Assembly (NCBI RefSeq): GCF_013004105.1
Contig: NZ_CP053085.1
Coordinates: forward strand, 3,038,001-3,102,000
Direction of reading: 5' to 3'
Source of the DNA: Gemmatimonas groenlandica
Lineage (GTDB): Bacteria; Gemmatimonadota; Gemmatimonadetes; Gemmatimonadales; Gemmatimonadaceae
Length of the DNA: 64,000 nucleotides
The position numbers were made by a program, and so were the translations under genes. Each line of letters starts with the position of its first letter. Within the stretch, counting starts at the first letter, position 1. Under the pieces are notes generated by a model. It had not been told where the DNA came from. It searched no databases and was given only the letters and a program-made list of their open reading frames with translations. Below, in pieces: positions 16,899-25,880 of the stretch.

Positions 16899-17018
16899 AC
16901 GTTGTGCGGCGGCGACACGGGGACGCGGAGAAAACGGGACGAAGCGTCGACCGCTCGCCCCAGTCTACGCGAGTGGCGTGACAGTTGTGCCGGGAGTGTG
17001 ACGATTCGAATGGATTGT

Positions 17019-17046
17019 TCAAGTGCTGTCAGGGAAAACCCGATAC
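17019..17046 (+). promoter_or_regulatory. Possible sigma28 (FliA)-type promoter for the chemotaxis receptor
   Basis: TCAAGTGC (17019-17026) and CCCGATAC (17039-17046) resemble the FliA elements TAAAGTTT and GCCGATAA. They are 12 bp apart, one more than the usual 11. The site lies about 75 bp before the receptor ATG, where such a promoter is expected for a chemotaxis gene. Confidence 0.4.
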
Positions 17047-17119
17047 CCCTAGACGAGACGTGCCCGGGCGACGAAGTCCGAGCCGGCAGCCTTCCGTGTA
17101 GCTCCTCGAAATTCCCCAA

Positions 17120-19354
17120 ATGTTTCGCACTCTGTCACTCCGGGCCAAGATCCTTGCCCTCCCCGTCGTTGCGGCCGTCGGCTTTCTGACGACGCTGGGC
17201 ACCACGTTCGTGCTCGGCAGCCGGTCACAGGCGCAGCTCGAGCGTCTTGAGCTGCAGGAATCTCCAGCCTTCGAGACGAGCCAGAAGCTCCAGTCGCAGC
17301 TCGAGATCTATCAGCGTGCGCTTCGCGACGCGGTGGGTGCCAGCGACACCGGTGCCGTGGTCACGGCCGATAGCATCGCCAAGACGTTCGCGACGCTGGC
17401 CGACTCGCTCGCCCACAACAAGAGCGTCGATTCGGCCGCCGTGCTCGCCCTGAGCGCCGAATTCAAAGCCTACGCAGCGCAAGCGCGTGCGACGAGCATG
17501 GGGATGATCTCCGGCTCCATGGAAGACATGATGGGCGGGATGCAGGGCGTGAAGACCAAGTACTCCGCGCTCTCGAAGTCCTTGCAGGCGCAGACCGCCG
17601 AACGGCAAGCGGCGATCGCCGCCGCGTTCGGGACGGCCCGCACGTTGCAATCGACGACGCGCTTGGTGACGAGTGTGGTGCTCATCATCGCGCTCGTCGC
17701 ACTGGCACTGCTGGCGGTGGGCACGCTGCGCAGCATCATCGGTGCGATGCAGAAGCTGTCGACGGCCGCCACCGAGATCGCACGCGGTAAGGTGGAGCAG
17801 CAGATCGACATCACCTCGAATGACGAAATCGGCGCACTCGCCGGCGCGTTCCGCGAGATGCTGGACTACATCGGTGGCGTGGCACGGGCGGCGGATCGCC
17901 TGGCTGCCGGCGACTTGACGTCGAAGGTAGAGGTGCGCTCGGAGCATGACGTGCTCTCGAAGAGCATCAACGGCGCCGCCGAGACCCTGCAGGGCATCGT
18001 CGGCGAGATCAACGGCGTGATCGAAGCGGCCAAGCACGGCGATCTCGCCAAGCGTGGCAATCCCGAGCAGTTCCGTGGCGCGTATCAGCAGCTGATCTCC
18101 GGTACGAACGAGATGCTGGACTCTGTGGTTGAGCCGATCAGCGAAGCGAAGGATGTGTTGGCGCGAGTCGCCGCCCGTGACCTCTCGGCGCGCGTGACCG
18201 GCGAGTATGTCGGTGAGCATGCCGCCATCAAGGATTCGCTCAACACGGCGCTCGAGAACATCGCAGAAGTGTTCGCCTCGCTCACCACGGCGATCAGCCA
18301 GGTGAACTCGGCGGCCCGCGAAATCGGTGAAGGCAGCCAGGAACTGGCGAGCGGCGCCGCCGATCAGGCGGGTGCGATCGACCAGGTTTCGAACCGCATC
18401 AAGGTGGTGGACGACCGCACGAAGGCGAACGTGGCCGACGCCAACGAAGCACGGGCCGCGATGGAACGTGCGAATGTGGATACGGAGCAGGGCGTGGAGC
18501 GCATGACGGCGCTGGCGGAAGCGGTGGCCGAGATCAAGCGGTCGGCCGACTCCACGGCGAAGATCGTGAAGACGATCGACGAGATCGCGTTCCAGACGAA
18601 TCTCCTCGCGTTGAACGCCGCCGTGGAAGCGGCGCGTGCCGGCGACGCGGGCAAGGGCTTCGCGGTCGTCGCCGACGAAGTACGCAGCCTGGCCATCCGC
18701 GCCTCGGAAGCGTCGCGGAACACGGCGACGCTGATCGAAGAGTCGGTGCAGAAGGCCGAGACGGGCGTGAAGCTGAACGAGAGCGTGACGCGTCGTCTGC
18801 ATGAGATCCGGAGCGGTGTGCAGCGCGCGTCGGCCATCATGAACAACATCGCCGAGGGCGCCGCGGAGCAGCAGAAGGAGCTCGCCGAAGTTACGTCGTC
18901 GATGGATCAGATCGCCGGGCTCACGCAGCGCACCGCGGCGAACGCCGAGGAATCAGCGAGTGCCGCCGCCGAGCTGTCGGCGCAGGCCGCCGAAATGCAG
19001 GAGCTCGCGTCGCAGTTCGACGTGGGCGAGCGCGATCATCGTAGCGAGGCGGGGCAGTCGGTGACGTCAGCGTCCCGTCGTCAGGCCGCGTTGAACGGTT
19101 CGCCGGCCTTCTCGTCACCGCGTCCGGCGGCTCCGCGACCGCAGGCTGCCGCGTCGAAGTCGACCGCCAAGCCGGCTGCCAAGGCCGCCGCGCCGCGCTC
19201 GAAGCCCTCGACGCGTCCGGCCGCCAAGGGACTCGCCAAGGCCCGGTCGAACGGCGCACATGTCTCGGATGATGTCTTTCCGATGAGCGCCGCCGCGATG
19301 ATTCCGTTCGATGATGACGACAATGGCTCGGACGACATCCTCGGCTCGTTCTAG
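17120..19354 (+). CDS. Methyl-accepting chemotaxis protein
   Basis: The 744-residue receptor has two membrane segments (about 8-33 and 183-205) flanking a small periplasmic helical domain with a Met-rich stretch ([17 protein letters not shown]). A HAMP domain follows (about 205-258), then a second HAMP-like region (about 258-390), then the cytoplasmic signalling domain. The highly conserved hairpin tip is intact: [20 protein letters not shown] and [15 protein letters not shown] (about 487-530), which binds CheA/CheW. After the coiled coil ends near residue 635 there is an Ala/Lys/Pro-rich linker of about 80 residues and an acidic tail ([15 protein letters not shown]). The ligand is unknown. 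No other che genes lie nearby. It converges with the dipeptidase gene with one base between stops. Confidence 0.93.
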   Translation: MFRTLSLRAKILALPVVAAVGFLTTLGTTFVLGSRSQAQLERLELQESPAFETSQKLQSQLEIYQRALRDAVGASDTGAVVTADSIAKTFATLADSLAHNKSVDSAAVLALSAEFKAYAAQARATSMGMISGSMEDMMGGMQGVKTKYSALSKSLQAQTAERQAAIAAAFGTARTLQSTTRLVTSVVLIIALVALALLAVGTLRSIIGAMQKLSTAATEIARGKVEQQIDITSNDEIGALAGAFREMLDYIGGVARAADRLAAGDLTSKVEVRSEHDVLSKSINGAAETLQGIVGEINGVIEAAKHGDLAKRGNPEQFRGAYQQLISGTNEMLDSVVEPISEAKDVLARVAARDLSARVTGEYVGEHAAIKDSLNTALENIAEVFASLTTAISQVNSAAREIGEGSQELASGAADQAGAIDQVSNRIKVVDDRTKANVADANEARAAMERANVDTEQGVERMTALAEAVAEIKRSADSTAKIVKTIDEIAFQTNLLALNAAVEAARAGDAGKGFAVVADEVRSLAIRASEASRNTATLIEESVQKAETGVKLNESVTRRLHEIRSGVQRASAIMNNIAEGAAEQQKELAEVTSSMDQIAGLTQRTAANAEESASAAAELSAQAAEMQELASQFDVGERDHRSEAGQSVTSASRRQAALNGSPAFSSPRPAAPRPQAAASKSTAKPAAKAAAPRSKPSTRPAAKGLAKARSNGAHVSDDVFPMSAAAMIPFDDDDNGSDDILGSF

Positions 19355-19355
19355 T

Positions 19356-20774
19356 TCACGCTGATACACCAATTGCGTTGGCTTCACGCGCCGCCGCCCG
19401 GTACTCGTCGAGTAACGTGGCGGCGGCGCGAATGCCGCCCAGATAGTTCTCGACACTGATCCACTCGTCGGGAGCGTGGGCGTTCTCTCCGGGCAGGCCG
19501 AAGCCCATGAGCAGCACGGGCGCACCAAGAATGCGTTCGAAGTCGCCGACCACGGGAATGCTGCCGCCTTCACCGGTGATCACGGGCGCCCGCCCGAACG
19601 CCGCTTCGAGTGCACGTTTCCCGGCCTCGATGATGGGTCCCTTGAGATCCGCCCGCCACGGGCGTCCGCCGTGCAGATTCTCGACGGTGACGGTCACGCC
19701 CGGCGGTGCGACACGTTCCACGTGCGCCTGCACCAGTGCCCCGATGACCGCTGGATCTTGATCAGGCACGAGCCGAAAGCTGACCTTCGCCATGGACACC
19801 GCGGGGAGCACCGTCTTGGCGCCTTCGCCCGTGTAGCCGCTCAGCATGCCGTTCACTTCGCACGTCGGGCGTGTCCACAACCGCTCGAGCGTGGTATATC
19901 CGGGTTCGCCACCGAGTGCCGTGACGCCGACTTCGTGCATGAGATGCTCATCGCTGAATGGCAGCTCGCGCATCTGCGCCAGCACGGCATCGGGGAACGG
20001 TCGCACGCTCTCGTAGAAGCCGGGAATCGCGATGCGCCCATCGGCGTCATGCATGGTGGCCAGGATGCGCGCGAGCGCCATAGCCGGATTCACCACGGCT
20101 CCGCCATACATGCCGGAGTGCAGATCCCCGTTGGCGCCCCGCACGTTGATCTCGAGATACGCCATCCCGCGCAGCGATGACAGGATGCTGGGAATACCCG
20201 GCGCGAACATGGTGGAGTCGGAGATCACGACGGCATCGCAAGCAAGCCGCGTTTTCTCGCGCTCGAGGAACTGCTCGAGGTTTTCGCTTCCGACTTCTTC
20301 CTCGCCTTCGGCGAGCACGATGACGTTGACGGGCAGCGTCCCGCGTACCGCGAGATGCGCCTCGAGTGCCTTGATGTGCAGGTACAACTGCCCTTTGTCG
20401 TCGACCGATCCCCGCGCGTAAATGCGGCCGTCGCGCACGGTGGGCTCGAACGCCGGCGACGTCCACAACTCGAGCGGCTCGGCGGGTTGCACGTCGTAAT
20501 GCCCGTACACGAGCAACGTGGGCGCGTCGGGGCCGGCCTTGCGCCACTCACCGACGACGATGGGATGTCCCGGTGTCGGCTCGATGGTCGCCGTAAATCC
20601 GATGCGCGTGAGCGCATCGGCTACGAACTGTGCCGCCTCGGCGCAGTCGGCCTTGTGCTCGCTGCGCGCACTGACGCTGGGAATACGCAGGAAGGCAAAC
20701 AGTTCGTCCTGCGCGCGCGCATCGTTGGCGCTGCACCAGGCGGCGAGATCGGCGGGAATCGTGGGAGCGTTCAT
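19356..20774 (-). CDS. M20/M28-type dipeptidase
   Basis: The 472-residue protein is a zinc di- or carboxypeptidase of the M20 family. The metal and catalytic motifs are in place: LLVYGHYDVQP (His ligand, about 90-100), ARGSVDDKGQ (bridging Asp, about 124-133), the catalytic Glu and ligand in LAEGEEEVGS (about 158-167), ISDS as a later ligand, and a C-terminal His near AHAPDEW. The dimerisation (lid) domain lies between about 205 and 350. It is cytoplasmic (no signal) and probably hydrolyses short peptides. The promoter and leader must lie within or before the tandem repeat array that begins 30 bp upstream of the ATG, an unusual arrangement. Confidence 0.9.
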   Translation of the reverse strand: MNAPTIPADLAAWCSANDARAQDELFAFLRIPSVSARSEHKADCAEAAQFVADALTRIGFTATIEPTPGHPIVVGEWRKAGPDAPTLLVYGHYDVQPAEPLELWTSPAFEPTVRDGRIYARGSVDDKGQLYLHIKALEAHLAVRGTLPVNVIVLAEGEEEVGSENLEQFLEREKTRLACDAVVISDSTMFAPGIPSILSSLRGMAYLEINVRGANGDLHSGMYGGAVVNPAMALARILATMHDADGRIAIPGFYESVRPFPDAVLAQMRELPFSDEHLMHEVGVTALGGEPGYTTLERLWTRPTCEVNGMLSGYTGEGAKTVLPAVSMAKVSFRLVPDQDPAVIGALVQAHVERVAPPGVTVTVENLHGGRPWRADLKGPIIEAGKRALEAAFGRAPVITGEGGSIPVVGDFERILGAPVLLMGFGLPGENAHAPDEWISVENYLGGIRAAATLLDEYRAAAREANAIGVSA

Positions 20775-20803
20775 GAGTGATGCTCAGCGTGTGCGTGAAT
20801 GGC

Positions 20804-21664
20804 GGATAACAGCGGAAACGAGCGGTTCCAGCTTGACACGGATACGAACGGATACGAACGGACACCTTGGATCTGCTCCGTGTGCGCGAGACGGGGCGGA
20901 GGAGACCGCGAGTACGTATGCTGATGTGAACAGCCTGCTTGATCGGTTGCTATCGGTTGCTATCGGTTCGTATCCGTGTCAGCCAGGAACCGCTGTTTCG
21001 GTTCGTATCCTGACAGTCAGGCTTGGATAACAGCGGAAACGAGCGGTTCCAGCTTGACACGGATACGAACGGATACGAACGGACACCTTGGATCTGCTCC
21101 GTGTGCGCGAGACGGGGCGGAGGAGACGGCGAGTACGTATGCTGATGTGAACGGCCTGCTTGATCGGTTGCCATCGGTTGCTATCGGTTCGTATCCGTGT
21201 CAGTCAGGAACCGCTGTTTCGGTTCGTATCCTGACAGTCAGGCTTGGATCACAGCGGAAACGAGCAGTTCCAGCTTGACACGGATACAAACTGATACGAA
21301 CGGACACCATGGATCTGCTCCGTGTGCGCGAGCCGCGGCGGAGCAGACCGCGAGTGCTTTTTCTGAATGTGAACAGCCTGCTTGATCGGTTGCTATCGGT
21401 TGCTATCGGTTCGTATCCGTGTCAGTCAGGAACGGCTGTCTCGGTTCGTATCCTGACAGTCAGGCTTGGATCACAGCGGAAACGAGCGGTTCCAGCTTGA
21501 CGCGGATAGGAACGGATACGAACGGACACCTTGGATCTGCTCCGTGTGCGCGAGCCGCGGCGGAGCAGACCGCGAGTACGTATGCTGATGTGAACAGCGT
21601 GCTTGATCGGTTGCTATCGGTTCGTATCCGTGTCAGTCAGGAACCGCTGTTTCGGTTCGTATCG
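20804..21664. repeat. Tandem array of 3.9 copies of a 221-bp unit, each an imperfect long inverted repeat
   Basis: Units begin at 20804, 21025, 21246 and 21468, each with GGAT(A/C)ACAGCGGAAACGA. The first two differ at only about four positions; unit 3 is most diverged; unit 4 has lost one TTGCTATCGG and stops early. Within a unit, the left part (about 20815-20861) holds CGGATACGAA twice, and the right part (about 20953-21000) is its near-complement, leaving a ~90-nt loop. Unit junctions carry CCTGAC-A-GTCAGG. Short open frames across the units repeat the unit and have no protein-like features. The array fills the 910-bp gap between crcB (21685) and the dipeptidase start (20774). There are no unique spacers, so it is not a CRISPR array. 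Confidence 0.9.
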
Positions 21665-21684
21665 GAGCGCGGCAGCAAGCAGCG

Positions 21685-22074
21685 CTACCGCGCGCCGCGA
21701 CCGACGCTGAGTCCCGCGAACGTAGCCAATATACCGGCAGTGACACTCACACCGATGTACAGCGCGGCACGCGCTGCCTTGCCCTGCTGCAACAGCATGA
21801 GCGTTTCGGCACTGAAGGTGGAGAAGGTCGTGAAGCCACCACAGATGCCGACCGTCAGCGCCACGCGCAGCACTGGGTTGTGATCGGGCGCGTCGAACAG
21901 GCGCGCGAACAGGCCGATGAGAAAACTCCCCGCCACGTTGATCACGAGCGTGGAGACCGGGAACCCAGTGCTTGCGCGTTGCAGCAGCACGCCGACGATG
22001 TAGCGTGCGACAGAACCAACGGCACCACCGCCAGCGACGGCGAGCAGCATCGGCATGGTCAACGCCGAATTCAT
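21685..22074 (-). CDS. crcB: Fluoride channel CrcB/FluC
   Basis: The 129-residue protein has the four membrane helices of a FluC channel and the family signature GICGGFTTFSTFSAE, whose Phe and Thr/Ser residues line the fluoride path. GGGAVGSVARY near the N-terminus and VINVAGSFLIGLF (with the conserved Asn) are also diagnostic. It exports fluoride as a dual-topology dimer in the inner membrane. The ATG at 22074 overlaps the stop of the glycosyltransferase gene (ATGA), fixing the start and implying coupling. No fluoride riboswitch was noticed upstream, consistent with its place inside an operon. Confidence 0.92.
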   Translation of the reverse strand: MNSALTMPMLLAVAGGGAVGSVARYIVGVLLQRASTGFPVSTLVINVAGSFLIGLFARLFDAPDHNPVLRVALTVGICGGFTTFSTFSAETLMLLQQGKAARAALYIGVSVTAGILATFAGLSVGRGAR

Positions 22075-23654
22075 TGACGCCTCGGCACGTCGCGCGCGAT
22101 GCGGTACAGCCAAATGCGCCGCTCGGTCACGACGCCGTCACCACGGCGCAGCGGAACCGTGACCCCACGCTGCGATTCTGCAAACCACGAGCCCACGACG
22201 CCCGCCAACGAATCGCCTTTGGCATCCGCGTCGAACGCGACCACGAGGCCGTCGCCGGGACGGATCTTGTCGTACGCGTTGGGCCAGATGTCGTACTGGT
22301 TGGTGCGACCGCCAAGGTTCAGGGCGAACACCGTGGGCTGATCGGCGAGGTGGAAGGCCAGCTCCGAGGCATCTTGATAGCGATCGGCGGCAACCCAGCG
22401 ATCGACTGTGCCCTCCAAAAAATCGCTCTGCCGACTGTGGTCGACGGCCGCGGCCAGCGTTTCCCATCCATGCGCTCGCGCGATCGGATCCTTGCGCGGC
22501 GGGATCGGCAGAATGGGGGTGGCCGCCTGCCACGCCACGATCGTCAGTAGAATGGCGGCGAAGGCCTGACCGCGATGCCACCACCGACCGTACGACCACG
22601 GTTTGTCAGTCGTGGCCAGGAGCATCATGGCACCCGGATAGATCATCGCCGGCCAATTCGCTTCTACCGATCGGCGCCACGCGCTGATCGCGAAGAATGC
22701 GAGCGGCGCCACCGAGATCACCGCCAACGCAAACCGGCGCGTCATCGGATCGGTGGGCGACACGTCGCGACGCATGCGCCAGCCGTCGCGCATCGCGAAC
22801 CAGACCGCCCCCGCCATCAACAGGAACAGGATCGGCGAAGCGAGGCCGATCTGTCCGCCCAACATCTCGAGCTCACGCGAGAGCGGATTGCCGCGCGCGC
22901 TCGGACTGAAGCCGTGGCCCAGCTGAAAGCGGAACGAGACCCAATTGTTGAAGGCGTTCCAGGCGACCACCGGCGCGAACAATCCCAGCGCGACGATCGA
23001 CGCGATCCACGGTCCCGGCTCGGCGAACCGTTTGCGGAGTGCGGGATGCAGTACGCAGGCGATCACCAACCCCATCGGCAGCAACACGGCCGTGTACTTC
23101 GCCACGAACGCGGCACCAAGGCCGACGCCGGCTATGGTCCACCAGCCGAGGCTGCGCCATGAGCGGAGTGGGGCGGCCAGTGCCCGCTCCACGCCGAGCA
23201 AGGCGAACATCGCGCTCGCGAACAGCACCGCATCGGGCGTGGCCAGCACGAGCCCCAGCGTCGCGATCGGAATGAGCGCCACCAGCATCGCGGCGCGCGT
23301 CGCCGCACGGAGTCCGCCCGGCCCCCGCCCCGCCAGCTGCCAGGCACAGACCACGGCTGCCAGATGCATCAGCAACGCGGCCATCGCGGGCCCGGCGCGG
23401 ACACCCATGGACGTGTTGCCGAAGAGGCGTGTGCCCGCGGCGATCAGGAGCGCGATGCCGGGCGGATGATCGAAGTAGCCCGCTTCGAGCTGACGCGACC
23501 ACTCCCAGTAGTACGTCTCGTCGGGCAGCAGCGGGACCAGCCCCGACAGGCCCGCGCGCAGCACAGCCGCGACGAGAATCCAGCTCGCGGCAGACGTCCA
23601 CGAGCCCGGAGGGGCGACGGGGGGCTTGGTGGCAAGGTCGACCGGTATCGTCAT
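22071..23654 (-). CDS. GT39/ArnT-like membrane glycosyltransferase
   Basis: The 527-residue protein has about eleven hydrophobic segments. Near the N-terminus it has LLPDETYYWEWSRQLEAGYFDHPPGIALLI, the acidic loop of the PMT/ArnT superfamily in which the DE pair coordinates metal and lipid-phosphate donor. These enzymes transfer a sugar from a polyprenyl-phosphate donor to lipid or protein on the outer face of the inner membrane; the acceptor is unknown. The C-terminal ~120 residues form a soluble domain. The ATG at 23654 is preferred; the upstream ATG at 23678 would overlap the divergent gene. Only 22 bp separate it from the divergent start at 23677. Confidence 0.83.
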   Translation of the reverse strand: MTIPVDLATKPPVAPPGSWTSAASWILVAAVLRAGLSGLVPLLPDETYYWEWSRQLEAGYFDHPPGIALLIAAGTRLFGNTSMGVRAGPAMAALLMHLAAVVCAWQLAGRGPGGLRAATRAAMLVALIPIATLGLVLATPDAVLFASAMFALLGVERALAAPLRSWRSLGWWTIAGVGLGAAFVAKYTAVLLPMGLVIACVLHPALRKRFAEPGPWIASIVALGLFAPVVAWNAFNNWVSFRFQLGHGFSPSARGNPLSRELEMLGGQIGLASPILFLLMAGAVWFAMRDGWRMRRDVSPTDPMTRRFALAVISVAPLAFFAISAWRRSVEANWPAMIYPGAMMLLATTDKPWSYGRWWHRGQAFAAILLTIVAWQAATPILPIPPRKDPIARAHGWETLAAAVDHSRQSDFLEGTVDRWVAADRYQDASELAFHLADQPTVFALNLGGRTNQYDIWPNAYDKIRPGDGLVVAFDADAKGDSLAGVVGSWFAESQRGVTVPLRRGDGVVTERRIWLYRIARDVPRRQ

Positions 23655-23676
23655 GGGCGCGGGGTAAGTTGCATGC

Positions 23677-25734
23677 ATGCCCAATCGTCTCGCTACCGAG
23701 TCGTCGCCATATCTGCGACAACACGCGGAGAATCCGGTGGATTGGTATCCCTGGGGCACCGAGGCCTTCGAGCGGGCGCAGGCCGAGCAGCGGCCCATTC
23801 TGCTGAGCGTGGGCTACGCGGCGTGTCACTGGTGCCACGTGATGGCGCACGAGTCCTTCGAGGACGCCGACACGGCCGCGCTGATGAACGCGCTCTTCGT
23901 GAACGTGAAAGTGGATCGCGAAGAGCGTCCCGACATCGACGCGATCTACATGCAGGCGGTGCAGGCTCTGACCGGGCAGGGCGGCTGGCCGATGACCGTG
24001 GTGCTTACCCCCGACGGCACGCCCTACTGGGGCGGCACCTACTTTCCGAAGGACGACCGTCACGGGATGCCCTCGTTCACGCGGGTGATCCAGGCCGTGG
24101 CCAATGCCTGGCGCGAACAGCCCGACGCCATCGCGCGCACGACCGAGGCCATGCGCGACTTGTACGCCAACAGCAGCCGCACCTCTGGCCCGACCGGCAC
24201 GGTCAACGCAGCGCTGCTCGAGCGCGCGTTTACCGAGATCGTGACGCGGTACGATCGGACGCTCGGCGGGTTCACCGGCGCGCCCAAGTTTCCGCAGACG
24301 ATGGCGCTCGATTTCTGCCTGCGATGGCATGCGCGCGGCGGCGACGCGCTGGCGCTCGAGATTGCGCATCGGTCGTTCGTGGCGATGGGACGCGGAGGGC
24401 TGTTCGATCAGATCGGCGGCGGCTTTGCGCGCTACAGTACCGATGCCCGGTGGCTGGTGCCGCACTTCGAGAAGATGCTGTACGACAACGCCCTGCTGGT
24501 GCGGCTTGGCGTGCATCTGTGGCAGGCCACGCGCGACGATGAGGTCCGTCGCATCACGGAATCGACGATAGGCTGGCTCGCCCGCGAGATGACACTCGCC
24601 AACGGCGGCTTCGCATCATCGCTCGATGCCGACAGTGAGGGCGAGGAAGGCAAGTTCTACGTGTGGACGGCGGATGAGGTCGACGCGGTGCTCGGTGACG
24701 ACGCCGCTATTGCCCGAGCGTTCTGGCGCGTGCAATCGGGCGGCAACTTCGAAGGCCACGCGATCTTGCACGTTCCTGTCGCGCCGGCGTTGGTGGCGTC
24801 GCGCCTTGGCCTGACGGAAGCACAGCTGCGCACCACGATCGAGCGGGCCTCGGGTGCCCTGCTGGCCGCGCGCGAGCAGCGCGTGCGACCGGCGCTCGAC
24901 GACAAGGTGCTGGCCGGGTGGAACGCCCTCATGACGCGCGCCCTGGCCGACGCGGCGCGTGTGTGGCGCGATCCGGCGGTACGGGCACTGGCCGTACGGA
25001 ACGCAGAGTTGCTCCGCGACCGGTTGGTGAACGCGGCGGGACGAGTCACGCGGGTGCTGTCGCATACGGACGGTCCGAGCGTCGGCCCCGGGTTCCTGGA
25101 GGATCATGCCGCGGTCGCGTTGGCCTTTCTGTCGATCCACGAGCTCACGCTCGACCCCGCGTGGCTGCATCAGGCGCGCCGCGTGAGCGACGCCATGCGG
25201 TTGCACTTCTTCGACGAAACGACGGGGGCGTGGTACGACACCCCGAACGATGGCGAAGCGCTCATCACCCGCGCCCGCGATCTGAACGACAACGCGACCC
25301 CAGCGGGGCCGTCGCTGGCGCTCGAGGTCGTGTTGCGGTTCGGCGAGCTCGACGGGAACCCAGCAACCCGCACCCAATCGCTGGAGTCGATGGCCCCGCT
25401 GGCCGAGCCAATGGGCAAGTGGCCAAACGCCTTCGGGTATCTGCTGGGGGTGGCGCAGCTGGCCATTGATGGCGCGGTGGCGGTAGCGCTGATCGGCGAG
25501 CCCGACAGCACGGCAATCCAGGCGCTGGCCGCTGCCGTAGCGGAGAAGTACCTCCCAACGTTGGTCCTGGCCTCATCCGGCGGCGAAACGGCTCCAGCGG
25601 CGCTTCTGGAGGGCCGGGCAGCCCTCGATGGCACGGCGACGGCTCATGTGTGTAGGAACTTCCGCTGTGAGATGCCCGTCACCGACGCGGCCACACTCTT
25701 GCAACAGCTCTCGACGCCGCTTGCCGTCACGTGA
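23677..25734 (+). CDS. Thioredoxin-domain DUF255 protein (YyaL / SSP411-like)
   Basis: The 685-residue protein opens with the family hallmark [19 protein letters not shown], then a thioredoxin-like fold with CHWCHVM (CxxC, about 50-53), followed by [28 protein letters not shown] and [15 protein letters not shown]. The rest is an (alpha/alpha)6 barrel, with [26 protein letters not shown] around residue 247. Family members (YyaL in Bacillus, SPATA20 in animals) are widespread, and function is not settled; N-acylglucosamine-epimerase-like folds are found in the C-terminal part. No signal peptide, so cytoplasmic. The start has no Shine-Dalgarno sequence and is 22 bp from the divergent gene. Confidence 0.9.
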   Translation: MPNRLATESSPYLRQHAENPVDWYPWGTEAFERAQAEQRPILLSVGYAACHWCHVMAHESFEDADTAALMNALFVNVKVDREERPDIDAIYMQAVQALTGQGGWPMTVVLTPDGTPYWGGTYFPKDDRHGMPSFTRVIQAVANAWREQPDAIARTTEAMRDLYANSSRTSGPTGTVNAALLERAFTEIVTRYDRTLGGFTGAPKFPQTMALDFCLRWHARGGDALALEIAHRSFVAMGRGGLFDQIGGGFARYSTDARWLVPHFEKMLYDNALLVRLGVHLWQATRDDEVRRITESTIGWLAREMTLANGGFASSLDADSEGEEGKFYVWTADEVDAVLGDDAAIARAFWRVQSGGNFEGHAILHVPVAPALVASRLGLTEAQLRTTIERASGALLAAREQRVRPALDDKVLAGWNALMTRALADAARVWRDPAVRALAVRNAELLRDRLVNAAGRVTRVLSHTDGPSVGPGFLEDHAAVALAFLSIHELTLDPAWLHQARRVSDAMRLHFFDETTGAWYDTPNDGEALITRARDLNDNATPAGPSLALEVVLRFGELDGNPATRTQSLESMAPLAEPMGKWPNAFGYLLGVAQLAIDGAVAVALIGEPDSTAIQALAAAVAEKYLPTLVLASSGGETAPAALLEGRAALDGTATAHVCRNFRCEMPVTDAATLLQQLSTPLAVT

Positions 25735-25880
25735 ACGATCGGTCAGGTTGTCCACAGGGCGGGATGGTGCCAGCGCTGTGACGGTTACGGCTGGAGACGA
25801 CCGCGCGTCCTAGTTGGACGTTGCTGTCCGGGAGACCCTTCCGGATGGCTCATTCACTTTTGTTGACAGGACGGACCTGC

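Noticed and set aside
17225-18802. A 525-codon open frame antisense to the chemoreceptor
   Set aside because: It is a GC-rich codon-position shadow; its product is His/Arg/Gly-rich with no domain, while the plus strand encodes a textbook receptor. Similar antisense frames at 3010-4350, 5998-7554, 14670-15929 and 22873-24516 were dropped for the same reason.
20804-21664. CRISPR array
   Set aside because: The period is 221 bp with no unique spacers, the units are near identical throughout, and no cas gene is present.
20976-21883. Short plus-strand frames of 60-154 codons within the 221-bp repeats
   Set aside because: They simply restate the DNA repeat, lack ribosome-binding sites, and show no protein-like composition or conservation between frames.
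21685-22074. Fluoride riboswitch for crcB
   Set aside because: crcB starts by a four-base overlap inside the glycosyltransferase operon, and no riboswitch-like sequence was noticed before the operon's first gene.
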